A stretch of DNA of 64,000 nucleotides from Strigamia acuminata (taxonomy: Eukaryota; Arthropoda; Chilopoda; Geophilomorpha; Linotaeniidae). Where the stretch lies: NCBI GenBank assembly GCA_949358305.1, contig OX442314.1, positions 62,443,369-62,507,368 on the forward strand, written 5' to 3'. Each line of letters starts with the position of its first letter. The first letter of the stretch is position 1. The notes under the pieces are model-generated. The model saw only the letters and a list, made by a program, of their open reading frames with translations. It ran no database searches and had not been told where the DNA came from. Shown here piece after piece: positions 44,682-55,636 of the stretch. The position numbers and the translations under genes are program-made.

Positions 44682-44706
44682 TTTGACAAAAACGATTTTT
44701 GTTAAA
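44682..44706 (+). other. Hairpin directly after the ORF1 stop codon (L2)
   Basis: Same 11-bp, CGA-loop hairpin as in L1, including the in-frame TAA at 44703-44705. Confidence 0.6.
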
Positions 44707-47700
44707 CTTTTTGCGACACACGCACCGTTAGAACAAACCCCAAAACAGAAGAATTTGTTTTTAAAGCAGTTACGTACAATGTACGCTCACTTCAAGGAAA
44801 TACAAGACAAATCGAATTGCTAAACTGGATGAGGACGAATCCAGTCGACATAGTGTTTCTGCAAGAAACTCACGTGACCGACGAACTGCAAGTGCGATCG
44901 ATCGAGCAAAATACTCCCGGCTTCAAGTGGCATTGGTGCTGCAACGTAGACGGCAGCGGAGGACTTGGAATTGGGTTTAAAAAATCGAAATTTACCAAAA
45001 GCAGCGTGCAGCACGAATGCAACAACCGAATCATGGTTTGGGACTGCGTTTGTGGCGACACTGCACTCCGATTAATCAACGCGTACGCACCGGTGGACAT
45101 TACGAAAATCGAGGATTTCTACGACGAGCTTACCGTGTGCACAGACACCAACCGAAACGTGATTATCGGCGGCGACTTGAACACGGACTTCGAATCGACC
45201 TCGAGGCGACACGCAAAATCGAAAAAACGACTCGAGAAACTGATGAACGACAAAAACCTGATCGATGCGTGGCTTGCTGACGGTGGAAAGGGAGTACAAC
45301 ACTCCTTTAAGTGGCAGACCACGACCTCAAGACTCGACTACTGGCTAATGGAGAATAATGGGCGTCTCCAGATCAAGGATTGCGCGATCGATGACGATTC
45401 GTTCTCGGATCACAATCCAGTCTTTTGCGCGCTTGGAGTCATCTCTAGAAAGAAAATCAAATCATTTTGGAAACTGAACACCGACCTGCTTGATGACCAG
45501 CGTTTTTGTGAGCGCTTTGCACAGAAATGGGAAGACTGGATTGACAAGCTGCCGCTGGAACCGCGAAGCTGGGAAACGATTAAGCGACGAATTAAACGAT
45601 TTTGCACGACCGCATCGATCACAGCGTTCAAGAAGGCGAAGGAAAACCGGGAAAAATTGATTTGGATGCGAGATATTTTGAAGAGGTCGAACCAGGACTC
45701 TTTTAAAAGCGACATCGAGGAAATTTCACGCCGTTTGAAAGAGTTGAACGTGATTACGCAACGAGGAAACGCCATTTTCGCCGTAATCGAGGAGCGCGAG
45801 TTTCTAGACAGCGTTGGCGACGATGCGAAGAGAAAGAAAGAAGCGGCAAATTCGAAACGGGACATTGGTAATGTGTCTGTGAATGGCACAGTGATTTCCG
45901 ACGAGGCCGCAATTCGTACCGCATTCATCGACTTCTACAACGAAAAATTCGGGCGAGTGGACGTAAACAAAGCCACCTGGACGAAATTTCACGGGAAATC
46001 GGATTCTGGCGACGTTTATTCGAACCTGGATGACGCCTTCACCGTGAAGGAAATCACAGATACGATTGGCAGCTTGAGCAACAACCGCAGCCCAGGAATT
46101 GATGGAATTCCGGCCGAGTTTTACAAGAAATTCCGGGGACTCATTGCCCCTTATCTCTGTGCGTTGTGGAACACCAGCACGACGCTGACCAACTCCCAGA
46201 GGTCGGGCGTGATAACTCTGATCCCGAAAATCGAAAATCCGAGAGTGTGCAACGACTGGCGACCGATCTCGCTGCTGTGCACCGACTACAAGATTTACAC
46301 GAAAGTTTTAAACTCCCGACTTCGATCGCTGATCCAGGAAAAAATCGAGTGCGGACAGTTCGGGGGCGTGAAGGGAAAACGAATTTCGGATGCGCAGATT
46401 CTCCTTGCATCGACTTGGAACCGGGGAATTTTAACCAACTCGTCCCTGGCGCTGCTCGCACTGGACCAACGTGAAGCGTACGACCGCGTCCACTGGGAAT
46501 ATTTGTGGAAGTCGTGCAAGGCGATCGGATTCACCGACCAGTTCCTCGAGCGCATCAAACAGTGCTACCGCGACATCACCTCGAAAATCAATATCAACGG
46601 GACTTTGACTGAAAACATCGAAGTTTCCAGAGGTGTACGACAGGGTTGCCCGCTCTCGATGACCCTGTACACCGTGTACATCGACACACTTCAGAAACGC
46701 ATCCAGAACGACGAGAAAATCACGGGCGTTCGATTACAGGGCACGGAAATCAAGTCCACGGCGTTCGTTGACGACTTGACGCTCACGATCACCGACCCGA
46801 ACTCGTTGGAGGCGATCCGTAACGTTTTTGGCGAGTTTAGAGACGCGACCGGCAGCGACCTAAACTTGGCCAAGAGCAAGGGACTCACGATTGGACCGGC
46901 GTGGACCGAGGACCACAAGAGGATGTTCCCGATCAACTGGAACGAGACTTCGGTTAAGATTTTGGGGATCGAGTTCGGCTACAATATGAAACGAGTTGGA
47001 AAACGAGCGTGGCGACTACTGGCGATCGAGTTGACCGCTACACTCAACGAATGGCGCGATAGGAATATGTCTTTTGTGCAGAAGGTGAGTTTTATCAAGC
47101 AGTACGTCCTGTGCAAAGTAAAATTCCTGGCCAGCGTGCATCTCCCAAGCCAGAAATGGATGAAAGAGATGCAATCGAAACTGGTCAGGTTTGTATGGGG
47201 CGGAAAGGTGAATAGACTCCCTTTTGCCGGGACTTACCTGTGCGCCAGGAAGGAGGAAGGGGGCATCGGTCTGCCTCAGATCAAGACGTTGATCATGGCG
47301 TACGTCACCGAGCTGGCCGTGCGTAAAGTCAAGATGGAGAATCGAACCGAAAACTGGTCGGTGTACGTCACGCTGTATCTCGGCTACCACTGGCGGAAAC
47401 TGGACCCTGAAATGGCAAGCATCAAGTTTGTACATTCCGAGACACGCGACACCTGGTTCGACTTTATCTACAAGACTTCGACCACTCACCTTACTGAATT
47501 TCCCGACGAATGGCGCGAGCTAGACGGAAACGGATGGTACTGGTGGTTCTACGCGAAAACGAACATCGCCGACCGGAACATTCGCGACTACTCGAGGGGA
47601 ACGAACTGGAATCTTCTCTGGCGCAATTTGTGGTCTGCAAACATGCAGAACACAGTTTGGAAGATTTGCCAGAACGGAGTCCTATGTAGAGACCGTCTGT

Positions 47701-48098
47701 TCAAGATGAAGCTCCGGGACTCAGACTCGTGCCAGCGATGTGCCGCAACCGAAAACGCCAAACACGTGATCTGGGATTGTCCGTATGCGCAGCGGATTTG
47801 GCTCGATCTGGCCAGCCTTTTTGATGCCAAGGACCTCGTATACGACAACGTGACTTTTAAAATACCCCCGAACATCGACGCGACAAAAAGGAGATTTTGG
47901 AATTTCCTGAACGGTCTGGTGATTCATTATTTATGGAGAGCCAGATGCGAGATCCACCGAGGAAACAATTGGGATAAGTCTCAATTTTTTATTGTAATCT
48001 GGGCGGTTGCCAAAACAAACTTGGAAGCCGTACGAAAACGAAACGAGGACGCATGGATCGAGCTAATGAAGAGCGGGCGAGGAATCATCGACAATTAA
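44706..48098 (+). CDS. ORF2 protein: APE endonuclease, reverse transcriptase, CCHC (L2)
   Basis: 1130 open codons, colinear with the L1 protein. Key codons: APE Asn 44778, Glu 44865, GGDLN Asp 45174, SDHN His 45411; RT LDQREAYDRV 46461-46490, FVDD 46764-46775; C-terminal CX2CX7HX4C 47730-47780. About six amino-acid substitutions from L1 were seen (for example GFKKSKF, a Thr-to-Ile at 45750-45755, IEEREF, SIKFV), none at a recognised motif. As in L1, no in-frame ATG lies before the endonuclease Asn motif; the first is 44829. Confidence 0.93.
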   Translation, partial: TFCDTRTVRTNPKTEEFVFKAVTYNVRSLQGNTRQIELLNWMRTNPVDIVFLQETHVTDELQVRSIEQNTPGFKWHWCCNVDGSGGLGIGFKKSKFTKSSVQHECNNRIMVWDCVCGDTALRLINAYAPVDITKIEDFYDELTVCTDTNRNVIIGGDLNTDFESTSRRHAKSKKRLEKLMNDKNLIDAWLADGGKGVQHSFKWQTTTSRLDYWLMENNGRLQIKDCAIDDDSFSDHNPVFCALGVISRKKIKSFWKLNTDLLDDQRFCERFAQKWEDWIDKLPLEPRSWETIKRRIKRFCTTASITAFKKAKENREKLIWMRDILKRSNQDSFKSDIEEISRRLKELNVITQRGNAIFAVIEEREFLDSVGDDAKRKKEAANSKRDIGNVSVNGTVISDEAAIRTAFIDFYNEKFGRVDVNKATWTKFHGKSDSGDVYSNLDDAFTVKEITDTIGSLSNNRSPGIDGIPAEFYKKFRGLIAPYLCALWNTSTTLTNSQRSGVITLIPKIENPRVCNDWRPISLLCTDYKIYTKVLNSRLRSLIQEKIECGQFGGVKGKRISDAQILLASTWNRGILTNSSLALLALDQREAYDRVHWEYLWKSCKAIGFTDQFLERIKQCYRDITSKININGTLTENIEVSRGVRQGCPLSMTLYTVYIDTLQKRIQNDEKITGVRLQGTEIKSTAFVDDLTLTITDPNSLEAIRNVFGEFRDATGSDLNLAKSKGLTIGPAWTEDHKRMFPINWNETSVKILGIEFGYNMKRVGKRAWRLLAIELTATLNEWRDRNMSFVQKVSFIKQYVLCKVKFLASVHLPSQKWMKEMQSKLVRFVWGGKVNRLPFAGTYLCARKEEGGIGLPQIKTLIMAYVTELAVRKVKMENRTENWSVYVTLYLGYHWRKLDPEMASIKFVHSETRDTWFDFIYKTSTTHLTEFPDEWRELDGNGWYWWFYAKTNIADRNIRDYSRGTNWNLLWRNLWSANMQNTVWKICQNGVLCRDRLFKMKLRDSDSCQRCAATENAKHVIWDCPYAQRIWLDLASLFDAKDLVYDNVTFKIPPNIDATKRRFWNFLNGLVIHYLWRARCEIHRGNNWDKSQFFIVIWAVAKTNLEAVRKRNEDAWIELMKSGRGIIDN

Positions 48099-48320
48099 CT
48101 CTTAATTGTTTGCCTTATTTATTACGAAAACTGTACATATTTTTCTACTGATTGTTATTTTATTATTGAAATTGAAAAAAAAAAAAACTAGGTGTGCACT
48201 TGTACTCCTTTTTTTTTAGCTTTTGGAAACGGAAATAAACAAACCCTATTACGGGCTCTAAGCTAAGCTGATAAGAACAGATACTACACTTTGATCTTAG
48301 CCAAAAGGCCGAGAAGCGAT

Positions 48321-49879
48321 ACCTATCTAGCTGTCTCCAACTCAGCCAGTCTACAAGCTAGCGCAAGTCGCAACGGTGTGTCATCCTTCTCAGCTAATTG
48401 TCATTTCACAATCATCATCACATTTCAAACTCTATCAGCTAAACTTCCTACTTGTTCATATTCTTCATGTCTTTTTTGAGGCTAATTTTATTCAACTTGA
48501 CTTGAATCTTTGTTGGTTTGTCTCATTTGGAGAAAAAAGGAACTTATGGCGCAATGTCATCAAACCGGAGCACCACCTGGCGGATCCCGAGTGCTTTAAT
48601 GGATGCCAAAATGTTCGTTCGGCCCGATGCGTTTGTATCATGATTTCGGCATTAGAAAGAGGTCGAGAAATTCTGCAACCAGGCTCATTCGATTGGAAAT
48701 TGCATTCCACACAAGCCTGTATGTTTTTCTACTTGATTTCATCGAGGAAAGATTCCGTTTCGGGCGATCGAAGCCGGCGACCGCATGGCAAATTTCGTGC
48801 TGGCAAATTTAATTTCAATTCGACCCTAAAAACAAAAAAAAATGAAAAATGAACGGTTTAAAATATTTAAAAAATGTTTCCTGTGCAGAATTTGCCTCTC
48901 TTTCTAATGGTGCCAATAACTTTTTGATCTGTGCTACAGTTTTTTTTTTTTTTTTTTATTTTTCAAAAAACGATAACTGTCATTTGCCAAAGAAGGAATG
49001 AAATAAATCAACAAAATTTGTGAGAAATTGTGGGAAATTGTTGTTTAATGTTTCAAAAATTTGTCTACCTTAATAATTAGCATTGTCTAAAATGGATGAG
49101 TGTACACATTGCCCCATAACTGGTCTGGTCTGGTCTAAATATGACCCACGCTGCATTCCTATATCAAAATTGCAATTATTTATCAGATAATTAAATAAAT
49201 TAATAAAAATTCATCACAATTCACTGAGAAATTCATCAAAAGCCATCTAAATCCATCTAAATCCATCAAAAGCCATCGAAATCCATCGAAATCCATCGAA
49301 ATCTATCTAAATCCATCTAAATCCATCAAAAGCCATCGAAATTCACCAAGAAATCATCAAAATTCACGAGAATTTCAACAAATTTCAAGAAAATTCCGAC
49401 ACCTACCATCAAAAGTTGATGAAAATCCATCTAATCCCATCAAATGCCATCGAAATTCACCAAGAAATCTTCAAAATTCACGAAAATTGATCAAAATTTC
49501 AAGGAAATTCACGAAAATTGATCAAAATTTCAAGGAAATTCTGACACACCATCAAAAGTTGATGAAAATTTGGACAAAAATTTCATCAAAATCAATTTTA
49601 GAAATAGCATAGAGCCAGCCACATTTCAATTCAATTCATACAAACAGAATTAAACAAAACAAAATAGCTGGAGCTGCTCACCTGACCAGCTCAGCTCAGC
49701 TCAGCTCACGGAATGGCACAGTCCTGCCAGCTCACTCCACCTTGTATAACCACATGCATATATATACCCAGTACACACTACATGTAGACCAATACCCTAG
49801 TGTTATATAATAGCCTTTTTGTACCTCATTTCTAATTTTGTATTATTATTATTATTATTATATGATTCTCCCGAAGGAG
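48321..49879. other. U2 intergenic spacer (1559 bp)
   Basis: Standard form with one substitution (gtacacacta near 49780 for gtacatacta). No gene is seen. Confidence 0.8.
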
Positions 49880-50026
49880 TGGGCCGATCCTGGAGTTACT
49901 GCTATACCAGGCCAACCCGTGGCAGGGGTGGAGCAAGCTCCGAGCACCTCACCGCATTCCAAAAATCAGTTTAATATTCTGGGTCCTCAATGAGGACCGT
50001 ATCAGATATTAAGCTGATAAGAACAG

Positions 50027-52081
50027 CCGCCAGGGAAGGTTGCATGCCAAGTGGCTCCTACCGTCGATCCCGTTTTTGAGACCTTTATGCACGATTTTTG
50101 GATTTTCCTGCAGTAAATACAGCGTATACATGTGCATTCGACCTTTGCACGTGGTTTTTGGCAAGTTTTCCGTAAGTTTTTGGCAGTTTTTTGACTTTTT
50201 TGCGATCGCCGAAACACGTGGCGACGATCGCCGATCTTCCGTCTTCGATTCCGAGATTTCTAACGGTCCGTTTGCTGTGTTCTTTACACGAAACTGACCG
50301 CCAGCACCTCCTCTACAAGTGGGTATTGGTTTCGGAACCGGGAGAAGTCTTTTTTCGCCGTTTTCGCGACTTTTTGTGACCGCCGAAACACGTGGCGACG
50401 ATCGCCGAATTCCCGTTATCGGTTTTTCGGCAACTACAGGCCGTAGATAGGTCGAATTGGTGTGTTCTTGGCACCAAATTGTGCGCCAGAACCTCCTCTG
50501 TCGATCTCTATTGGTTTCCGGTTCAACCGGAATCGTTTTTCGGTCGAATTTTTCGTTTTTCGTCCGATTCGCGATCGGCGAATACACGCGGTATTGATAT
50601 ACGTCGCCCAGACGTTTTTCTTTCGTGCCGATGGATAGAATTATCGATTGCAGACTTGATGCTGGCTTAACACCCATACATCTACTAGAAGCTCTTCTTA
50701 AAAAGCTAGGAAGACACACGGAAGATGGAGAACCCACGATCAAAGGGATTCAATGTGTCGGTGGTTTAAAATTCGAAGCTTTGCTGACCAGTCAGGAACT
50801 GGTCGACCAACTAGCTGATTCCAGCGGTGCTACGGTCGACGGTTTGCGAATTTTGTGGGCACCACGAATTCGTCGTGACAAACGTGTTATTGTTAAAGGA
50901 CTTTCGATGACGGTTCCACTGGCCGAGGTGGATTACGAAATGCGCAAGTTGGGCAGTGTAACGTCCGTAGCGTACGAGAAGTTCGAAAACCATGAGTCGA
51001 TTATCAATGGAAACATCATCGTGATGATTACCAGCGACAATTTGCCTAGCAAAATCGTAATTGGGGATTTTTCTGGCCACCTTATCTACAAGGGCATGGG
51101 CCCCTACTGCCCCAAGTGCGACACGACGGACCACTACGCATCGGTGTGCCCGAAAACGAAATGTTATAACTGTAATGAGTTTGGCCACGTAAGCAGATTT
51201 TGCACGACTGACTGCAAAACTTGTAACAAACCGGGACACACGTCTGCCAACTGCCGTGTCCGTGTCCGTGCTGCGAAGTCGAAAAACGCAGCGCAAGAAA
51301 TTCGAAAACCGAGCGATCCGAAGAATATTACGTGCTATAACTGCAAAAAACGGGGCCATATCAGCAGCGATTGCAAGGAAAACTGCGGGATCTGCAAGAA
51401 GCCGGGCCATATTTCGAGAGACTGCTCGATTCGACACGAAAAAATGGCCAAGAAAACCAAAGCGCCCACAGAAAAGCGACGACGAGATGAAACGAAACAG
51501 ATTGACGAAACGAAACCGGTCGACGAAACGAAACCGGTTGACGAAACGAAACCGGTTGACGAAACGACTGTCATGGAACAAATCGCCCCTGTTGCCACTG
51601 CTGCTTCCGTCTCAAAAACTATCGTCCCGGACAGGTACAGCGATTTGACCGTGGAGGAATACGAAGCATATTGCGCGGAGCAAAATAGATTATGTTTTGG
51701 CGATACGGACAGCGAGGACAGCGAGGGGGAGAACGAAATGGACTTTGAAGAGCAGACGAAACGAACCAGGGACGACAGCGATGATGATTTCACGGTTGTG
51801 AAAAACAAGAAATCGCGGATAAAGGAACGACGATCCTGATCCTGCCGCAAGAAAAACTTGACAAAAATACGGTTTTGTTCTTAATTGACAATTGATTAAC
51901 TTTTATTGTTCGTTTACTTATTTATTATAATGTATTATTATTATCGTAACTCTTGTATAATATGCATCTATACGTGATGGGTGCTCGATTATTGTGAATT
52001 TTTAATTATGTAACCAATTGGTGTGCACTTGTACTCCTTTTTTAGTCGGATAGAAATAAAATGGCCCTAAGGGTATTAAGC
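50027..52081 (+). mobile_element. Short ORF1-only U2-specific element, copy G
   Basis: Length 2055 bp. Target duplications are at 50010-50026 and 52082-52098. It matches copy B in length, 5' UTR type, ORF1 type and 3' marker. Confidence 0.9.
50631..51839 (+). CDS. ORF1 protein (CCHC zinc-knuckle), short element G
   Basis: 402 codons, same protein type as A and B, with three DETKPV units and five intact knuckles. Confidence 0.9.
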   Translation: MDRIIDCRLDAGLTPIHLLEALLKKLGRHTEDGEPTIKGIQCVGGLKFEALLTSQELVDQLADSSGATVDGLRILWAPRIRRDKRVIVKGLSMTVPLAEVDYEMRKLGSVTSVAYEKFENHESIINGNIIVMITSDNLPSKIVIGDFSGHLIYKGMGPYCPKCDTTDHYASVCPKTKCYNCNEFGHVSRFCTTDCKTCNKPGHTSANCRVRVRAAKSKNAAQEIRKPSDPKNITCYNCKKRGHISSDCKENCGICKKPGHISRDCSIRHEKMAKKTKAPTEKRRRDETKQIDETKPVDETKPVDETKPVDETTVMEQIAPVATAASVSKTIVPDRYSDLTVEEYEAYCAEQNRLCFGDTDSEDSEGENEMDFEEQTKRTRDDSDDDFTVVKNKKSRIKERRS

Positions 52082-52138
52082 TAAGCTGATAAGAACAGAT
52101 ACTACACTTTGATCTTAGCCAAAAGGCCGAGAAGCGAT

Positions 52139-53700
52139 ACCTATCTAGCTGTCTCCAACTCAGCCAGTCTACAAGCTAGCGCAAGTCGCAACGGTGTGTC
52201 ATCCTTCTCAGCTAATTGTCATTTCACAATCATCATCACATTTCAAACTCTATCAGCTAAACTTCCTACTTGTTCATATTCTTCATGTCTTTTTTGAGGC
52301 TAATTTTATTCAACTTGACTTGAATCTTTGTTGGTTTGTCTCATTTGGAGAAAAAAGGAACTTATGGCGCAATGTCATCAAACCGGAGCACCACCTGGCG
52401 GATCCCGAGTGCTTTAATGGATGCCAAAATGTTCGTTCGGCCCGATGCGTTTGTATCATGATTTCGGCATTAGAAAGAGGTCGAGAAATTCTGCAACCAG
52501 GCTCATTCGATTGGAAATTGCATTCCACACAAGCCTGTATGTTTTTCTACTTGATTTCATCGAGGAAAGATTCCGTTTCGGGCGATCGAAGCCGGCGACC
52601 GCATGGCAAATTTCGTGCTGGCAAATTTAATTTCAATTCGACCCTAAAAACAAAAAAAAATGAAAAATGAACGGTTTAAAATATTTAAAAAATGTTTCCT
52701 GTGCAGAATTTGCCTCTCTTTCTAATGGTGCCAATAACTTTTTGATCTGTGCTACAGTTTTTTTTTTTTTTTTTTTTTATTTTTGAAAAAACGATAACTG
52801 TCATTTGCCAAAGAAGGAATGAAATAAATCAACAAAATTTGTGAGAAATTGTGGGAAATTGTTGTTTAATGTTTCAAAAATTTGTCTACCTTAATAATTA
52901 GCATTGTCTAAAATGGATGAGTGTACACATTGCCCCATAACTGGTCTGGTCTGGTCTAAATATGACCCACGCTGCATTCCTATATCAAAATTGCAATTAT
53001 TTATCAGATAATTAAATAAATTAATAAAAATTCATCACAATTCACTGAGAAATTCATCAAAAGCCATCTAAATCCATCTAAATCCATCAAAAGCCATCGA
53101 AATCCATCGAAATCCATCGAAATCTATCTAAATCCATCTAAATCCATCAAAAGCCATCGAAATTCACCAAGAAATCATCAAAATTCACGAGAATTTCAAC
53201 AAATTTCAAGAAAATTCCGACACCTACCATCAAAAGTTGATGAAAATCCATCTAATCCCATCAAATGCCATCGAAATTCACCAAGAAATCTTCAAAATTC
53301 ACGAAAATTGATCAAAATTTCAAGGAAATTCACGAAAATTGATCAAAATTTCAAGGAAATTCTGACACACCATCAAAAGTTGATGAAAATTTGGACAAAA
53401 ATTTCATCAAAATCAATTTTAGAAATAGCATAGAGCCAGCCACATTTCAATTCAATTCATACAAACAGAATTAAACAAAACAAAATAGCTGGAGCTGCTC
53501 ACCTGACCAGCTCAGCTCAGCTCAGCTCACGGAATGGCACAGTCCTGCCAGCTCACTCCACCTTGTATAACCACATGCATATATATACCCAGTACATACT
53601 ACATGTAGACCAATACCCTAGTGTTATATAATAGCCTTTTTGTACCTCATTTCTAATTTTGTATTATTATTATTATTATTATATGATTCTCCCGAAGGAG
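52139..53700. other. U2 intergenic spacer (1562 bp)
   Basis: The T run is 21 and the flanking sequence reads tttttgaaaaaacg instead of tttttcaaaaaacg. Only the next spacer shares both changes. No gene is seen. Confidence 0.8.
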
Positions 53701-53887
53701 TGGGCCGATCCTGGAGTTACTGCTATACCAGGCCAACCCGTGGCAGGGGTGGAGCAAGCTCCGAGCACCTCACCGCATTCCAAAAATCAGTTTAATATTC
53801 TGGGTCCTCAATGAGGACCGTATCAGATATTAAGCTGATAAGAACAGATACTACACTTTGATCTTAGCCAAAAGGCCGAGAAGCGAT
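53701..53887 (-). ncRNA. U2 snRNA gene, intact (copy 17)
   Basis: Full U2. It is the first of four consecutive intact units. Confidence 0.95.
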
Positions 53888-55449
53888 ACCTATCTAGCTG
53901 TCTCCAACTCAGCCAGTCTACAAGCTAGCGCAAGTCGCAACGGTGTGTCATCCTTCTCAGCTAATTGTCATTTCACAATCATCATCACATTTCAAACTCT
54001 ATCAGCTAAACTTCCTACTTGTTCATATTCTTCATGTCTTTTTTGAGGCTAATTTTATTCAACTTGACTTGAATCTTTGTTGGTTTGTCTCATTTGGAGA
54101 AAAAAGGAACTTATGGCGCAATGTCATCAAACCGGAGCACCACCTGGCGGATCCCGAGTGCTTTAATGGATGCCAAAATGTTCGTTCGGCCCGATGCGTT
54201 TGTATCATGATTTCGGCATTAGAAAGAGGTCGAGAAATTCTGCAACCAGGCTCATTCGATTGGAAATTGCATTCCACACAAGCCTGTATGTTTTTCTACT
54301 TGATTTCATCGAGGAAAGATTCCGTTTCGGGCGATCGAAGCCGGCGACCGCATGGCAAATTTCGTGCTGGCAAATTTAATTTCAATTCGACCCTAAAAAC
54401 AAAAAAAAATGAAAAATGAACGGTTTAAAATATTTAAAAAATGTTTCCTGTGCAGAATTTGCCTCTCTTTCTAATGGTGCCAATAACTTTTTGATCTGTG
54501 CTACAGTTTTTTTTTTTTTTTTTTTTTATTTTTGAAAAAACGATAACTGTCATTTGCCAAAGAAGGAATGAAATAAATCAACAAAATTTGTGAGAAATTG
54601 TGGGAAATTGTTGTTTAATGTTTCAAAAATTTGTCTACCTTAATAATTAGCATTGTCTAAAATGGATGAGTGTACACATTGCCCCATAACTGGTCTGGTC
54701 TGGTCTAAATATGACCCACGCTGCATTCCTATATCAAAATTGCAATTATTTATCAGATAATTAAATAAATTAATAAAAATTCATCACAATTCACTGAGAA
54801 ATTCATCAAAAGCCATCTAAATCCATCTAAATCCATCAAAAGCCATCGAAATCCATCGAAATCCATCGAAATCTATCTAAATCCATCTAAATCCATCAAA
54901 AGCCATCGAAATTCACCAAGAAATCATCAAAATTCACGAGAATTTCAACAAATTTCAAGAAAATTCCGACACCTACCATCAAAAGTTGATGAAAATCCAT
55001 CTAATCCCATCAAATGCCATCGAAATTCACCAAGAAATCTTCAAAATTCACGAAAATTGATCAAAATTTCAAGGAAATTCACGAAAATTGATCAAAATTT
55101 CAAGGAAATTCTGACACACCATCAAAAGTTGATGAAAATTTGGACAAAAATTTCATCAAAATCAATTTTAGAAATAGCATAGAGCCAGCCACATTTCAAT
55201 TCAATTCATACAAACAGAATTAAACAAAACAAAATAGCTGGAGCTGCTCACCTGACCAGCTCAGCTCAGCTCAGCTCACGGAATGGCACAGTCCTGCCAG
55301 CTCACTCCACCTTGTATAACCACATGCATATATATACCCAGTACATACTACATGTAGACCAATACCCTAGTGTTATATAATAGCCTTTTTGTACCTCATT
55401 TCTAATTTTGTATTATTATTATTATTATTATATGATTCTCCCGAAGGAG
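53888..55449. other. U2 intergenic spacer (1562 bp)
   Basis: Carries the 21-T run and the C-to-G change of the preceding spacer, indicating a recent tandem duplication of one unit. No gene is seen. Confidence 0.8.
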
Positions 55450-55636
55450 TGGGCCGATCCTGGAGTTACTGCTATACCAGGCCAACCCGTGGCAGGGGTG
55501 GAGCAAGCTCCGAGCACCTCACCGCATTCCAAAAATCAGTTTAATATTCTGGGTCCTCAATGAGGACCGTATCAGATATTAAGCTGATAAGAACAGATAC
55601 TACACTTTGATCTTAGCCAAAAGGCCGAGAAGCGAT
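55450..55636 (-). ncRNA. U2 snRNA gene, intact (copy 18)
   Basis: Full U2, identical by eye to the other intact copies. Confidence 0.95.

Larger units (their letters stand above)
43110..48263 (+). mobile_element. Full-length U2-specific non-LTR retrotransposon L2 (Keno-like, Tx1 clade)
   Basis: Length 5154 bp. Target duplications are at 43093-43109 and 48264-48280. Same organisation as L1, with scattered substitutions concentrated in the 5' UTR and ORF1 (for example ctcgatttccgaacacg where L1 has acgaattccgcaacacg) and a shorter T run in the 3' UTR. Both ORFs are open. Few differences from L1 indicate recent common ancestry, but the 5' UTR differences argue against L2 being a copy of L1 made only by array duplication. 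Confidence 0.92.
42963..48320 (-). pseudogene. U2 snRNA gene split by long element L2
   Basis: U2 nt 1-57 are at 48264-48320 and nt 41-187 at 42963-43109. Confidence 0.93.
49880..52138 (-). pseudogene. U2 snRNA gene split by short element G
   Basis: U2 nt 1-57 are at 52082-52138 and nt 41-187 at 49880-50026. Confidence 0.93.
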
